NCBI GenBank assembly: GCA_937923485.1
Contig: CALDUE010000054.1
Span: 1-40,625, forward strand
DNA length: 40,625 nucleotides
Direction of reading: 5' to 3'
Source: an uncultured Saprospiraceae bacterium
Lineage (GTDB): Bacteria > Bacteroidota > Bacteroidia > Chitinophagales > Saprospiraceae
Both the position numbers and the translations under genes were made by a program. This document shows, piece after piece, positions 8,169 through 16,449 of this stretch; position 1 is the stretch's first letter; each line of letters begins with the position of its first letter. Below the pieces are notes generated by a model. That model did no database searches, was not told the origin of the DNA, and saw nothing but the letters and a program-made list of their open reading frames with translations.

Positions 8169-8299
8169 ATTTCCTGGAGAAGGGGCTAAAGTAAACTTTT
8201 GATCGTTCACGGAGGTCAAATCGTCCGTGATTAGGACTTAATTTTCGATAGATAGTCACATTCAAGCCATTTGCTCGATGGTTTTTGAAGTGTTAATGC

Positions 8300-8320
8300 A
8301 AAAATCACCTAACTAGGTGA
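8300..8320 (-). terminator. Intrinsic terminator overlapping the oligoendopeptidase stop codon
   Basis: On the minus strand TCACCT (8320-8315) and AGGTGA (8310-8305) pair around a four-base loop and are followed by five T. The TAG stop of the peptidase gene (8309-8311) lies inside the hairpin. The stem is short, so efficiency is uncertain. Confidence 0.55.
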
Positions 8321-9997
8321 AGTTTCCTTCGAAAGATAGTTCCTCAATTCTAAACTTAGGTTTTCAATTGCACCAGGGGCAAAGGGCGACTTCAAGTTAG
8401 CCAGCTCAACTAACTTTAGAAAAGATTGGCTTCCGCCAGCCTTACAAAGCTTGAGATAATCCTCCCAGGCCGCGCTATGATTGCTTAGGTCGCGTTGCCA
8501 GAATTGAAAGGCGCATACCTGAGCAAGTGCATAATCAATGTAGTAGAACGGCATTTGAAAAATGTGGCTCTGCTTGATCCAGAAGCCACCGCTTTCTAAA
8601 AATTCATTGCCAGCGTAATTTCGATGCGGTAAATATGCCGCTTCTAATTCCTTCCAAACTCCGTTTCGCTGATCGGGCGTAAGTTCAGGCTGTTCGTACA
8701 CGCGGTGCTGAAATTCATCGACTGCTACGATGTAAGGCAAGTACTTTATTGCTGTTTCTAAGTGATTGCGGCGGTAGCGGTCGGCATCCTCACCGAAAAA
8801 GCCGTCCATCCAAGGATGGGCAAAAAACTCCATACTCATCGAATGGATTTCGCAGGCCTCGTAAGTAGGAAGGATGTACTCCATCACAGGCTGGATGCGA
8901 GATTCATACATCTGAAAAGCATGTCCCAACTCGTGTGTCAAGACATCTATATCCCCTGAAGTACCATTAAAGTTAGAAAAAATGAACGGTACGTTGTACG
9001 CATGGAGGAAGGTGCAATAGCCTCCTGTTGCTTTTCCATCTCGGGCGACGAGATCCATTAAGCCCTTTTCATTCATCATCTTAAAAAACCGGTCCGTCTC
9101 AGGACTCATTTCAGCGTAAAGCGTATTTGCCGCGGCCACGATGTCTTCAGGACTTCCCTTCGGTGCTGGATTGCCATCTAAAAAAGAAATCCCTTCGTCG
9201 TAATGAAATAGCTGATCCAAATCTAGGCGTTCTTGCTGCTGCTCGAACAAGGCCGTTGCTAAAGGTACGATGTGCTTTTTCACCTGCGCTCGAAAGTGAG
9301 CCACCTCTTTTGGCCCGTAGTCTGTTCGACTCATGCGATCATAGCCGAGAGCGATAAAATTCTCGTGCCCCATCTGGCGAGCGATAGCCGTACGCTTTTT
9401 GACGAGTTGATCATACAGCTCGCCTAACTCCTTCCCGTGGTCTGCGTAGAAATTCCAATTGGCCTCCCAAGCTCCTTTACGCACGGACCGATCGACGTCG
9501 ATCATGAGCGGGTGAATGCTCGACAGGTTATACTTTTTTCCCTGAAAGATTAGCTCTGCCCGTGCTTTGACTTTCGTGTAACTACTCGCCAGTTGGTTTT
9601 CCTCTCCTAATTGCTCAACAGTCTCAGGGTCGAACGCACGCAAGCCAACTTCTGTACGAACGATAAATTGGTCCCCAAATTCAGCTTGGATAGCTGCTTT
9701 GTGGGGACTATCGACGAGAAGCTTATTGAAGCTATTGACCAAGGCTTCAAACTGAGGACTTACTTCATCAAAGAAGGCATTCTCCTTCTCGTAAAATTCA
9801 TCTTTGGTATTGCTAGAGTGACGGATGTAGCACAGGCTTTGCTGCGTTGAGAATGCTGCGCGCAGCTCTTTGATTGAGCGTATGAGTGCGATTTGCTCTA
9901 TCGCCGAAGCTTTTTCGAAAGCACGTAATAATTCCTCGAATTTTGCTTGGATGGATTCCAAGTCAGGTCGGTGGTAATCAAAATCTACAAAACGCAT
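8309..9997 (-). CDS. M3-family oligoendopeptidase
   Basis: 562 residues from the ATG at 9997; a TTG three codons earlier is less likely. No signal peptide, so cytoplasmic. The zinc motif is HELGHAFQMYE, with His355, Glu356 and His359. The third ligand is the Glu of the downstream YEACEIHSMSMEFF helix, a hallmark of M3 peptidases. The N-terminal helical arm and the Tyr/His-rich C-terminal part (FYYIDYALAQVCAFQFW) agree with PepF-type oligoendopeptidases, which trim peptides of roughly 6-20 residues. It stands alone in its strand block with its own terminator. Confidence 0.9.
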   Translation of the reverse strand: MRFVDFDYHRPDLESIQAKFEELLRAFEKASAIEQIALIRSIKELRAAFSTQQSLCYIRHSSNTKDEFYEKENAFFDEVSPQFEALVNSFNKLLVDSPHKAAIQAEFGDQFIVRTEVGLRAFDPETVEQLGEENQLASSYTKVKARAELIFQGKKYNLSSIHPLMIDVDRSVRKGAWEANWNFYADHGKELGELYDQLVKKRTAIARQMGHENFIALGYDRMSRTDYGPKEVAHFRAQVKKHIVPLATALFEQQQERLDLDQLFHYDEGISFLDGNPAPKGSPEDIVAAANTLYAEMSPETDRFFKMMNEKGLMDLVARDGKATGGYCTFLHAYNVPFIFSNFNGTSGDIDVLTHELGHAFQMYESRIQPVMEYILPTYEACEIHSMSMEFFAHPWMDGFFGEDADRYRRNHLETAIKYLPYIVAVDEFQHRVYEQPELTPDQRNGVWKELEAAYLPHRNYAGNEFLESGGFWIKQSHIFQMPFYYIDYALAQVCAFQFWQRDLSNHSAAWEDYLKLCKAGGSQSFLKLVELANLKSPFAPGAIENLSLELRNYLSKETSPS

Positions 9998-10103
9998 AGT
10001 GGGCAAAGATAGACCTTGAACTTACCGCTGCATTTGCTTTTCGGTTACCTGTGAAAGTGTGACGCTGTTTGGTTTTCTGTAGTATATCTGGGAAGAATCC
10101 TTC

Positions 10104-10132
10104 CTATTGGCCAATAGGCTATTGTACATTGG
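10104..10132 (+). promoter_or_regulatory. uppS promoter region with 14-bp perfect palindrome
   Basis: CTATTGGCCAATAG at 10104-10117 is a perfect palindrome. It contains the TTG of a candidate -33 element (10107-10109). TACATTGG at 10125-10132 is one mismatch from the Bacteroidetes -7 consensus TAnnTTTG, 18 bases from the TTG. The uppS ATG is at 10142. The position of the palindrome over the -33 box would suit an operator. Confidence 0.45.
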
Positions 10133-10141
10133 CCGTCCGAC

Positions 10142-10933
10142 ATGGCTGAGACGACAAAAAAGACCGACGATGCAAGTTTAGCTGAGCTCAAGGCTCGGAT
10201 AGATCATAATCGCTTGCCCAAACACGTGGCTGTGATTATGGATGGGAATGGGCGTTGGGCTCAAAGCCAAGGCCAACCCCGTGTCTATGGTCACCGAAAT
10301 GGAGTCAAGGCAGTCGATCAAACTACCGAGGCAGCAACAGAGCTCGGAATAGAGTATTTAACACTCTACGCTTTTAGTACCGAGAATTGGGGACGGCCGA
10401 AGTCTGAAGTTGATGCATTGATGGAGCTTCTTGTGGAGACCATCAAGCTGGAAGTTCCTAAGCTTCAGAAAAACAACATCCGCTTACAAGCTATTGGCAA
10501 CTTACTTAGACTTCCGAAGCATAGTCGCGAAACCTTACAGCAGGCCATCAAAGAAACCGCCGGAAACGACCGCATGACGCTGGTTCTTGCACTCAATTAC
10601 TCTGCGAAGTGGGAAATTATTGAGGCCGTCCGGGCAATTGCCAATAATGCACGAGAAGGACACATCGACCCCGCTCAAATCGATGAAAGTACTTTTACAG
10701 ACGCGCTGAGCACGAAAGGGATGCCTGACCCCGAGCTTCTTATTCGAACAAGTGGAGAGGCTAGAATCAGTAATTTTTTGCTCTGGCAACTAGCGTATGC
10801 TGAGCTTCACTTCACACCGACGTTCTGGCCAGACTTCCGTAAAGCGCATTTTTATCAGGCCATTATAGACTTTCAAGATAGAGAGCGACGTTTCGGTAAG
10901 ACCAGTGAGCAGCTGCAAAAAGATGACAAGTAG
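10142..10933 (+). CDS. uppS: Isoprenyl transferase (undecaprenyl diphosphate synthase)
   Basis: 263 residues. The cis-prenyltransferase blocks are all present: VAVIMDGNGRWA at 29-40 with catalytic Asp34, GHRNGVKAV, LTLYAFSTENWGRP, NYSAKWEI and the C-terminal DPELLIRTSGEARISNFLLWQ with AELHFTPTFWPDF. The enzyme condenses eight isopentenyl units on farnesyl diphosphate to make the lipid carrier for peptidoglycan and polysaccharides. The arrangement uppS then bamA on one strand is usual in Bacteroidetes, though here they are separated by 314 non-coding bases. Confidence 0.95.
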   Translation: MAETTKKTDDASLAELKARIDHNRLPKHVAVIMDGNGRWAQSQGQPRVYGHRNGVKAVDQTTEAATELGIEYLTLYAFSTENWGRPKSEVDALMELLVETIKLEVPKLQKNNIRLQAIGNLLRLPKHSRETLQQAIKETAGNDRMTLVLALNYSAKWEIIEAVRAIANNAREGHIDPAQIDESTFTDALSTKGMPDPELLIRTSGEARISNFLLWQLAYAELHFTPTFWPDFRKAHFYQAIIDFQDRERRFGKTSEQLQKDDK

Positions 10934-11247
10934 GGGAAGTACAACCACTATTAACGTTGGGCATGTGACATGACTGGGTTATAAATCACTCTCAGGCCAA
11001 TATGCTTTGTTAACTTCGCACACTGTTAGGCTTTCGCCAAAACCGTAGTTGAGGTTCTACTAGAATTCGTAGAGCCTTTCCGATGTAGGTTTTAGCGCAA
11101 GCTGAACCCACAAACCTGAAATTCGTAAACACCGCCACCCTCCTACTTGCGTCATACGCTTGTCTGAATTTGGCTCGATGCACCTACACGACTTTTTACG
11201 CACAGCAGTTTGCGTTGTCCGTTCGTTAGCGCCTCACAAGCTTTTCT
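10934..11247 (+). other. uppS-bamA intergenic region with a large imperfect hairpin
   Basis: No gene is seen in these 314 bases. Positions 11030-11044 (GCTTTCGCCAAAACC) pair with 11088-11102 (GGTTTTAGCGCAAGC) at 13 of 15 positions. Inside, GGTTCTAC at 11053-11060 pairs with GTAGAGCC at 11069-11076. This gives a nested stem-loop of about 73 bases in the leader of bamA. The outer left arm is an exact copy of the dispersed 14-mer reported under findings. It could be a leader structure, an RNA-processing site or a repeat-derived hairpin. Confidence 0.4.
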
Positions 11248-13851
11248 ATGTCTATACACCGTTTACTCTTGGCTGTTCTTGTTGTATCGTGTTGCTTCGG
11301 GCAAGCAACGAGCCTTTCCGCCCAAACGCTCGACTCAATCGACATTGCCGATTACGCTAATCCAACGGAATATGAAATTGGTGCCGTCGAAGTAACGGGA
11401 GGTACTTTTTCTGATGCAACTGCAATCAAAAGTATTGCCGGACTTAAGGTCGGTGAAACGATCAGAATTCCTGGACCAGAAGCGACTCGTGCGGTTAAAG
11501 CACTCATGCGTTTGCGACTCTTTACCGATGTGCAGGTGAAATTGACGAAAACCGTCGATGATGTGGCTTTTCTTGAAATTGCCATCGAAGAGCAGCCTCG
11601 CCTTAGCAAGTACCGCTACAAAGGAGTCAAGAAGAAGTACCACGAAGACCTCAATGATCGCCTCGACGGAGTACTCAATAAAGGTGGCATCATCAACGAA
11701 AACGTAAAGCGTAACGCCACCAATAAAATCACTGAATTTTTTGAGGAAAAAGGATACTTAGACGCCACTGTCAATATTACGCAACGCGTCGATTCGATTC
11801 GTGCCAACGCAGTGCTCTTGACACTCAACATTGACAGAGGACCGCGCGTAAAGATTAGCGAGCTTGATTTTGTAGGAAATGAAAATGTCAAAGAAAAGAA
11901 GCTTCGTAAGCTCATGAAGGAGACGCGTCGCAAAAGACACCTCTTCTCGACGAGTAAGTTCATTCCTGATAACTATGCGATCGACAAAGAAGCAATCATC
12001 GATTACTATAATACGATCGGCTTTCGCGATGCCCGAATTATTGGAGATAGTCTCTGGCGCGCCACCGAAAAGAAATTAATTGGCGGCGATGAGAAAGTAC
12101 TCAATATCAAGATTGATGTGAATGAAGGCGCACGCTATTACTTCAGAAACATCTCGTTTAAAGGCAACATCATTTATACCGACAAGCAGCTACGCGATGT
12201 GCTTGGTATTGAAAAAGGTGATGTCTACAACAAAGAACTGCTCGAAACGAGATTGAGCTTTAGTCAAGACGGTCGAGACATTTCGAGTCTATATCTCGAT
12301 GATGGATACTTATTCTTCAATGTAGATCCTATCGAAACAGCTGTCCAAAGTGATTCAATCGACCTGCAAATCCGAATCAATGAAGGGCCGCAAGCGACTG
12401 TAGATAATGTCGTGATCAATGGTAATGATCGTACGCACGAGAACGTCATTCGACGCGAGCTAAGGGTTCGCCCTGGAGACAAGTTCTCTCGTTCTGACCT
12501 CATCCGTTCACAGCGCGAGATTATCGCTCTGGGCTTTTTCAACCCTGAGACGCTTGGTATTCAAACTCCAGTTAACGCTGAGCGTGGTACCGTAGATATC
12601 GTCTTCGATGTAGAAGAAAAAGCTAATGATCAACTTGAACTCTCGATGGGTTGGGGTGGTCAAGGCTTTGGACTTTTCGGAACAGTCGGTGTAAGCTTCA
12701 ATAACTTTTCATTGCGCAAAGCTTTGGAAGGTGGCGCTTGGAGACCATACCCAACTGGTGATGCCCAACGCTTGAGCCTTCGTTTGCAGAGTAACGGTCC
12801 GTTCTTCTTTTCGACTACAGCTAGTTTCTCTGAGCCATGGTTAGGAGGAAAGCGCCCAACTTCGCTTACCACTTCGTTTAACTACAACCGCTTAGCTGGC
12901 AACCTTAACCCTGATGGGGATCGAGGAACCTTCCAGACCTACACAGCAAGTGCAAATGTGGGTACGCGTCTACGTTGGCCAGATGATAACTTCCTCGTGA
13001 CGGGTGGGGTTCGCCTCCAGCACTACAGATTGGATGAGTACTTGGGACAGCAAGCCATCTTCGTGACTGATCAAGGGGAGCAGGTGATTAGTGGTAATTA
13101 CACAAACCTCTCGCTCGAGTTTACCCTCGCCAGAACGAGTGTTGCTGATCCTATCTACCCTCGTAGCGGATCTAACTTTTCTCTCAACGCACGTTTCACT
13201 CCGCCATATAGCAGACTTGGGCGTGATGTCGACGCGCAGACGCCCGTCGAAGATCGCTTCAAGTGGGTTGAGTATCACCGCTACCGCGCTTCGGCCGAGT
13301 GGTACAAGTCTCTTGTGGGTAAGCTCGTCGTCAAAACATCTGCTAAGATGGGTTTCCTCGCGGCATACAACAACAGCTTTGGACGAAGTCCATTTGATCG
13401 CTTCACCCTTGGTGGTGACGGTCTAAACAACTCTCAGATTGCACGATTCGTGGGTACAGAGATCATCAGTTCTCGTGGATATGAGGTTGAAGACTTCGGA
13501 AACAACATCTTCGGTGGTGTGGAATCAGCAACAGCGATCTTCAATAAGTTCGCCGTTGAAATTCGCTATCCGATTTCACTTAATCCAAGTGCAACCTTCT
13601 ACGTCTTAGGTTTTGTCGAAGGCGCCAATTCTTGGAGATCGTTTGATGACTACGACCCATTCGATCTTAGACGATCTGCAGGTGGTGGTATCCGTGTATT
13701 CCTGCCAATGTTCGGTACACTAGGATTTGACTACGGTATCGGATTCGACAAGATTGATTCTCAGCTTGGAACGTTCAGCAACGTCAGTTCTATTGGTGAC
13801 CTGACCAACTTCGGTAACTTGAATATCGTACTCGGGTTTGAGCCTGAGTAG
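11248..13851 (+). CDS. bamA: Outer-membrane protein assembly factor BamA (Omp85)
   Basis: 867 residues. Signal peptide 1-26 (MSIHRLLLAVLVVSC...SAQ). POTRA repeats span about 40-430, recognisable by repeated G-N/V-x-K/T blocks such as ISELDFVGNENVKEKKLRKLMKE and VVINGNDRTHENVIRRELRVRPGD. The rest is a 16-strand barrel with the Omp85 loop-6 motif SSRGYEVED (the RGF/RGY lock) and an aromatic C-terminal strand (NLNIVLGFEPE). It inserts beta-barrel proteins into the outer membrane. The OmpH/Skp chaperone genes that often follow bamA in Bacteroidetes are not present downstream in this window. Confidence 0.94.
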   Translation: MSIHRLLLAVLVVSCCFGQATSLSAQTLDSIDIADYANPTEYEIGAVEVTGGTFSDATAIKSIAGLKVGETIRIPGPEATRAVKALMRLRLFTDVQVKLTKTVDDVAFLEIAIEEQPRLSKYRYKGVKKKYHEDLNDRLDGVLNKGGIINENVKRNATNKITEFFEEKGYLDATVNITQRVDSIRANAVLLTLNIDRGPRVKISELDFVGNENVKEKKLRKLMKETRRKRHLFSTSKFIPDNYAIDKEAIIDYYNTIGFRDARIIGDSLWRATEKKLIGGDEKVLNIKIDVNEGARYYFRNISFKGNIIYTDKQLRDVLGIEKGDVYNKELLETRLSFSQDGRDISSLYLDDGYLFFNVDPIETAVQSDSIDLQIRINEGPQATVDNVVINGNDRTHENVIRRELRVRPGDKFSRSDLIRSQREIIALGFFNPETLGIQTPVNAERGTVDIVFDVEEKANDQLELSMGWGGQGFGLFGTVGVSFNNFSLRKALEGGAWRPYPTGDAQRLSLRLQSNGPFFFSTTASFSEPWLGGKRPTSLTTSFNYNRLAGNLNPDGDRGTFQTYTASANVGTRLRWPDDNFLVTGGVRLQHYRLDEYLGQQAIFVTDQGEQVISGNYTNLSLEFTLARTSVADPIYPRSGSNFSLNARFTPPYSRLGRDVDAQTPVEDRFKWVEYHRYRASAEWYKSLVGKLVVKTSAKMGFLAAYNNSFGRSPFDRFTLGGDGLNNSQIARFVGTEIISSRGYEVEDFGNNIFGGVESATAIFNKFAVEIRYPISLNPSATFYVLGFVEGANSWRSFDDYDPFDLRRSAGGGIRVFLPMFGTLGFDYGIGFDKIDSQLGTFSNVSSIGDLTNFGNLNIVLGFEPE

Positions 13852-13875
13852 GTATTGAGTGACTTGTTGTGTTTC

Positions 13876-13935
13876 GTGGGGTCGTGAAGTTGTACCTGTA
13901 GCTTAGGTTTTTTCTGAGGCCTGAGCTAACCCCAC
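13876..13935 (+). terminator. Stem-loop after bamA, possible terminator
   Basis: GTGGGGT at 13876-13882 pairs with ACCCCAC at 13929-13935, enclosing AGCTTAGG at 13900-13907 paired with CCTGAGCT at 13920-13927. No clean T-run follows, so it could be a processing or barrier hairpin rather than an intrinsic terminator. Confidence 0.4.
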
Positions 13936-14025
13936 ATCAAAAATTCATTCGTTCGCCCCCCACGTAAGAACTGTTCGGCTTTCTAGCCCCACGGCTGGCG
14001 CGGGGCCTTGCAGTCTAGTGGGACC

Positions 14026-14349
14026 TTAGCCTACTGAGCGCAAGCCTAAGCTATTTCCCATACCCGCCTCCCAACGTGTTTTTAGGCGCGCCCAACCCAC
14101 TGGGCTAAAGTGGACGATTGTTGCTTCAGAACCTTTGCGTAAGCGAACCAGTCCTGCTTCTTCAAGTAGAGAGATGTGGTTACGCATACGCAATTCACTA
14201 AGGTCGAAGTCTTCAGCTAGTGCTCGCATACTTGAGGCTCCAGTTATTCGCAGGTGATCAAGGAGTCTTCGCCTTAGCACGTTGCTAAACACTTCATACG
14301 CTAACGCTGGGCGAAGCGGAGCACGGAGGGCTGGAGATAAGGTACGCAT
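14026..14349 (-). CDS. Winged-helix transcriptional regulator, ArsR-like
   Basis: 107 residues from the ATG at 14349. Residues about 20-85 are a winged helix: FSNVLRRRLLDHLRITGASSMRALAEDFDLSELRMRNHISLLEEAGLVRLRKG, with the recognition helix LSELRMRNHISLLEEAGLV and the wing GSEATIVHFSP. No ligand-binding Cys pair is visible, so it is not a classical metal sensor. A perfect 9-bp inverted repeat lies over its promoter (14379-14404), so autoregulation is likely. No operon partner follows; the nearest upstream unit on the strand is the candidate small RNA at 14432-14554. Confidence 0.75.
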   Translation of the reverse strand: MRTLSPALRAPLRPALAYEVFSNVLRRRLLDHLRITGASSMRALAEDFDLSELRMRNHISLLEEAGLVRLRKGSEATIVHFSPVGWARLKTRWEAGMGNSLGLRSVG

Positions 14350-14368
14350 GGTCTTTCGATTTCTGCTC

Positions 14369-14404
14369 CAAACATAACACAAATTGTGTATATAAACAAT
14401 TTGT
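14369..14404 (-). promoter_or_regulatory. Promoter and operator of the ArsR-like gene
   Basis: On the minus strand TATGTTTG (14376-14369) is an exact TAnnTTTG -7 box, with a TTG at 14399-14397 about 23 bases upstream. ACAAATTGT (14379-14387) and ACAATTTGT (14396-14404) form a perfect 9-bp inverted repeat with eight bases between, lying between and over the two boxes. This is the geometry of a repressor operator bound by a dimeric winged-helix protein. Confidence 0.6.
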
Positions 14405-14431
14405 TGGTAATTTGCTTTCCATTAGTCCATG

Positions 14432-14554
14432 AAAAAAATCAGCCCACCCCAAACGTTGTCGAGGCAGGCTGAAGAGACTTTGGTTTGCGGCTGCTGTCCA
14501 ATCCCAATAAATGGGAATGACAGTTCTGGGAAACGAGACTATTATAGCCGCGCC
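14432..14554 (-). ncRNA. Candidate small RNA, about 120 nt, with its own promoter and terminator
   Basis: On the minus strand a TTG at 14581-14579 and TACTTTTA at 14562-14555 (19 apart, one mismatch to TAnnTTTG) precede position 14554. The following sequence folds: GCGGCT (14551-14546) pairs with AGCCGC (14492-14487). Within it CTGTC/GACAG and TCCCA/TGGGA form a hairpin at 14523-14494. It ends with an intrinsic terminator: a stem of about 11 bp with three G-T wobbles (14471-14440) and seven T at 14438-14432. No known RNA family was recognised. An overlapping ORF on this strand has no protein-like features. Confidence 0.5.
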
Positions 14555-14689
14555 TAAAAGTAAGCAAATACTGCGTCGCAAAGTAGCCGCCTAAGCATTT
14601 TGCTTAATTTAATTTGTAGATGGTAGTTTGAATTATGCAAATGGTTAAGATTCCTTTGGAGCTACAAAAGGCATACGTATATTCACAGC

Positions 14690-16441
14690 ATGCGAATCCG
14701 ATACAGCTTCATACTCATTTGTCTGGTTTTGGCGAAAGCACACACGCTTTACGGCCAAGCTCAAAACATTGAAATTACTAATCCCACAGCCCAACGAATA
14801 TTGCTAGGGGATTTCGTTGCAAACGAGTTTCCAGGGGGTGAACCCTTGGTCGTCGAAGATGAATGGGCGCAACTGCTTATTGACCAATTGGAGCCCGATA
14901 GTCTCAGGCAATATCTATTCGAACTCAACGCGTTTACCAACCGAAATACCGGTAGCGATACGACCAGTACCACTTTCGGAATGGGAGCGGCACGCCGTTG
15001 GGCAGCGGCACGCATGGAAGATTTTTCCAGTAGGAACAATAACCGCCTTCAAGTTGGATATGTACAATTCGACCAAGCCGTATGCGGCATGAATCAACAC
15101 CGCAATGTCCTTGGGGTCCTTCCAGGCGAAGGTCCGTATGCTGAAGAGGTAGTACTTCTAGAAGCCCATATTGACTCTCGCTGTGACGTTGAGTGCGACG
15201 TAGACTGTATTGCCGATGGCATGGAGGATAACGGGAGCGGTGTAGCGCTGATCTTGGAACTGACACGCATCATGAGCAAGTACACCTTTGGCAGGACGAT
15301 AGCCTTCATGCTCACCACGGGCGAAGAGCAAGGTCTTATCGGGGCGGCTGCGCTTGCCGATTACTGTGTAGCTAACGAAGTAAAACTTCGCGCGGTCCAA
15401 AACAACGATGTAATCGGAGGAATAATCTGCGGGCAAACTGCTAGCCCTCCCGGATGTCCAGGACTTAATGATATTGATAGTATAAATGTGCGCTTGTACA
15501 GTGCTTCCGGAGACAGTAAAAACTTTGCACGTTACACCAAACTAGCATACGACACGCGCGTTGCGCCTTTGCTTGCCGAGCCATCTATCATCAACATCAT
15601 GAGCGCCGAGGATAGAACAGGTAGAGGTGGAGACCACATCCCGTTTAGAAGAAATGGATACACTGCGATTCGCTTCACTTCTGCCAATGAGCACGGAGAT
15701 GCTGACGTCTCTGATCCAAATTACAGTGACCGTCAGCACACGAGCAACGACGTTCTGGGTCTTGATACAGACGGTGACAGTGAGATAGACAGCTTCTTCG
15801 TTGATTTTAGATACCTCTCTCGCAATGCGCTCATCAATGGCTTCACAGCTGGTTTGGTTACTACCGCACCTGAACCTCCTCAAGATTTAGACTTGGAGCG
15901 CATCGACTTTCGTATTGGGATCGAAATTACCGATACGCTACAACGAGACAGCTTTACACTTGGAGTACGACGGACTTCAACGTCCAATTCTCTGTGGGAT
16001 ACATTGATTCGAGTAGCCGCTATTGATACCATTATTTTGAGTCCAGACCGCTGGTCAATTTCGGTAGCTTTTGTAGACGATAGAGGTATTCCCTCTTTGT
16101 ACGACCATGAAAGTTCAGTGCGTGTGCTCGTAAGCAGCACATCTGAAGGCATTGTAGAAGATGAAGCCGTTGAGCTTCTTCCAAATTATCCAAATCCTTT
16201 CGATGAAGCCACCTTGCTGAGGGTATTTGTCAATCGTCAGCTCGCTGCAAACAGTGGACTCTTAGTCGTTCACGACCGCAACGGCAGGAAGCTCACCGAG
16301 CTACCAATCGATTTGAGTCCCGGTCTACACGAAGTAGTCTACGACTTCTCCAACCACAACTTTGTACGAGGCACCTATAGCTACTCACTTGTTGTTGATG
16401 GCCAAATTCTTGCGACGCGGCAGATGGTCTATGCGTACTAG
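14690..16441 (+). CDS. Secreted M28-family zinc peptidase with T9SS type A sorting domain
   Basis: 583 residues. Signal peptide 1-22 (MRIRYSFILICLVLAKAHTLYG). The M28 zinc fold covers about 135-385: LLEAHIDS (His160), EDNGSG (Asp180, bridging), TTGEEQG (Glu212 catalytic, Glu213 ligand), and later GRGGDHIPFRRNG and the HTSND-like QHTSND segment. An Ig-like linker follows, then a C-terminal sorting domain from about 498 (NYPNPFDEATLLRVF ... GTYSYSLVVDGQILATRQMVY). It is exported through the outer membrane by T9SS and likely trims extracellular peptides. The signal-peptide codons contain an exact copy of the dispersed 14-mer. Confidence 0.9.
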   Translation: MRIRYSFILICLVLAKAHTLYGQAQNIEITNPTAQRILLGDFVANEFPGGEPLVVEDEWAQLLIDQLEPDSLRQYLFELNAFTNRNTGSDTTSTTFGMGAARRWAAARMEDFSSRNNNRLQVGYVQFDQAVCGMNQHRNVLGVLPGEGPYAEEVVLLEAHIDSRCDVECDVDCIADGMEDNGSGVALILELTRIMSKYTFGRTIAFMLTTGEEQGLIGAAALADYCVANEVKLRAVQNNDVIGGIICGQTASPPGCPGLNDIDSINVRLYSASGDSKNFARYTKLAYDTRVAPLLAEPSIINIMSAEDRTGRGGDHIPFRRNGYTAIRFTSANEHGDADVSDPNYSDRQHTSNDVLGLDTDGDSEIDSFFVDFRYLSRNALINGFTAGLVTTAPEPPQDLDLERIDFRIGIEITDTLQRDSFTLGVRRTSTSNSLWDTLIRVAAIDTIILSPDRWSISVAFVDDRGIPSLYDHESSVRVLVSSTSEGIVEDEAVELLPNYPNPFDEATLLRVFVNRQLAANSGLLVVHDRNGRKLTELPIDLSPGLHEVVYDFSNHNFVRGTYSYSLVVDGQILATRQMVYAY

Positions 16442-16449
16442 CCAGTGCG

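Noticed and set aside
14294-14581. 95-residue minus-strand ORF with a hydrophobic start
   Set aside because: It runs through a terminator hairpin, an operator and the start of the ArsR-like gene; the RNA interpretation explains the sequence better.
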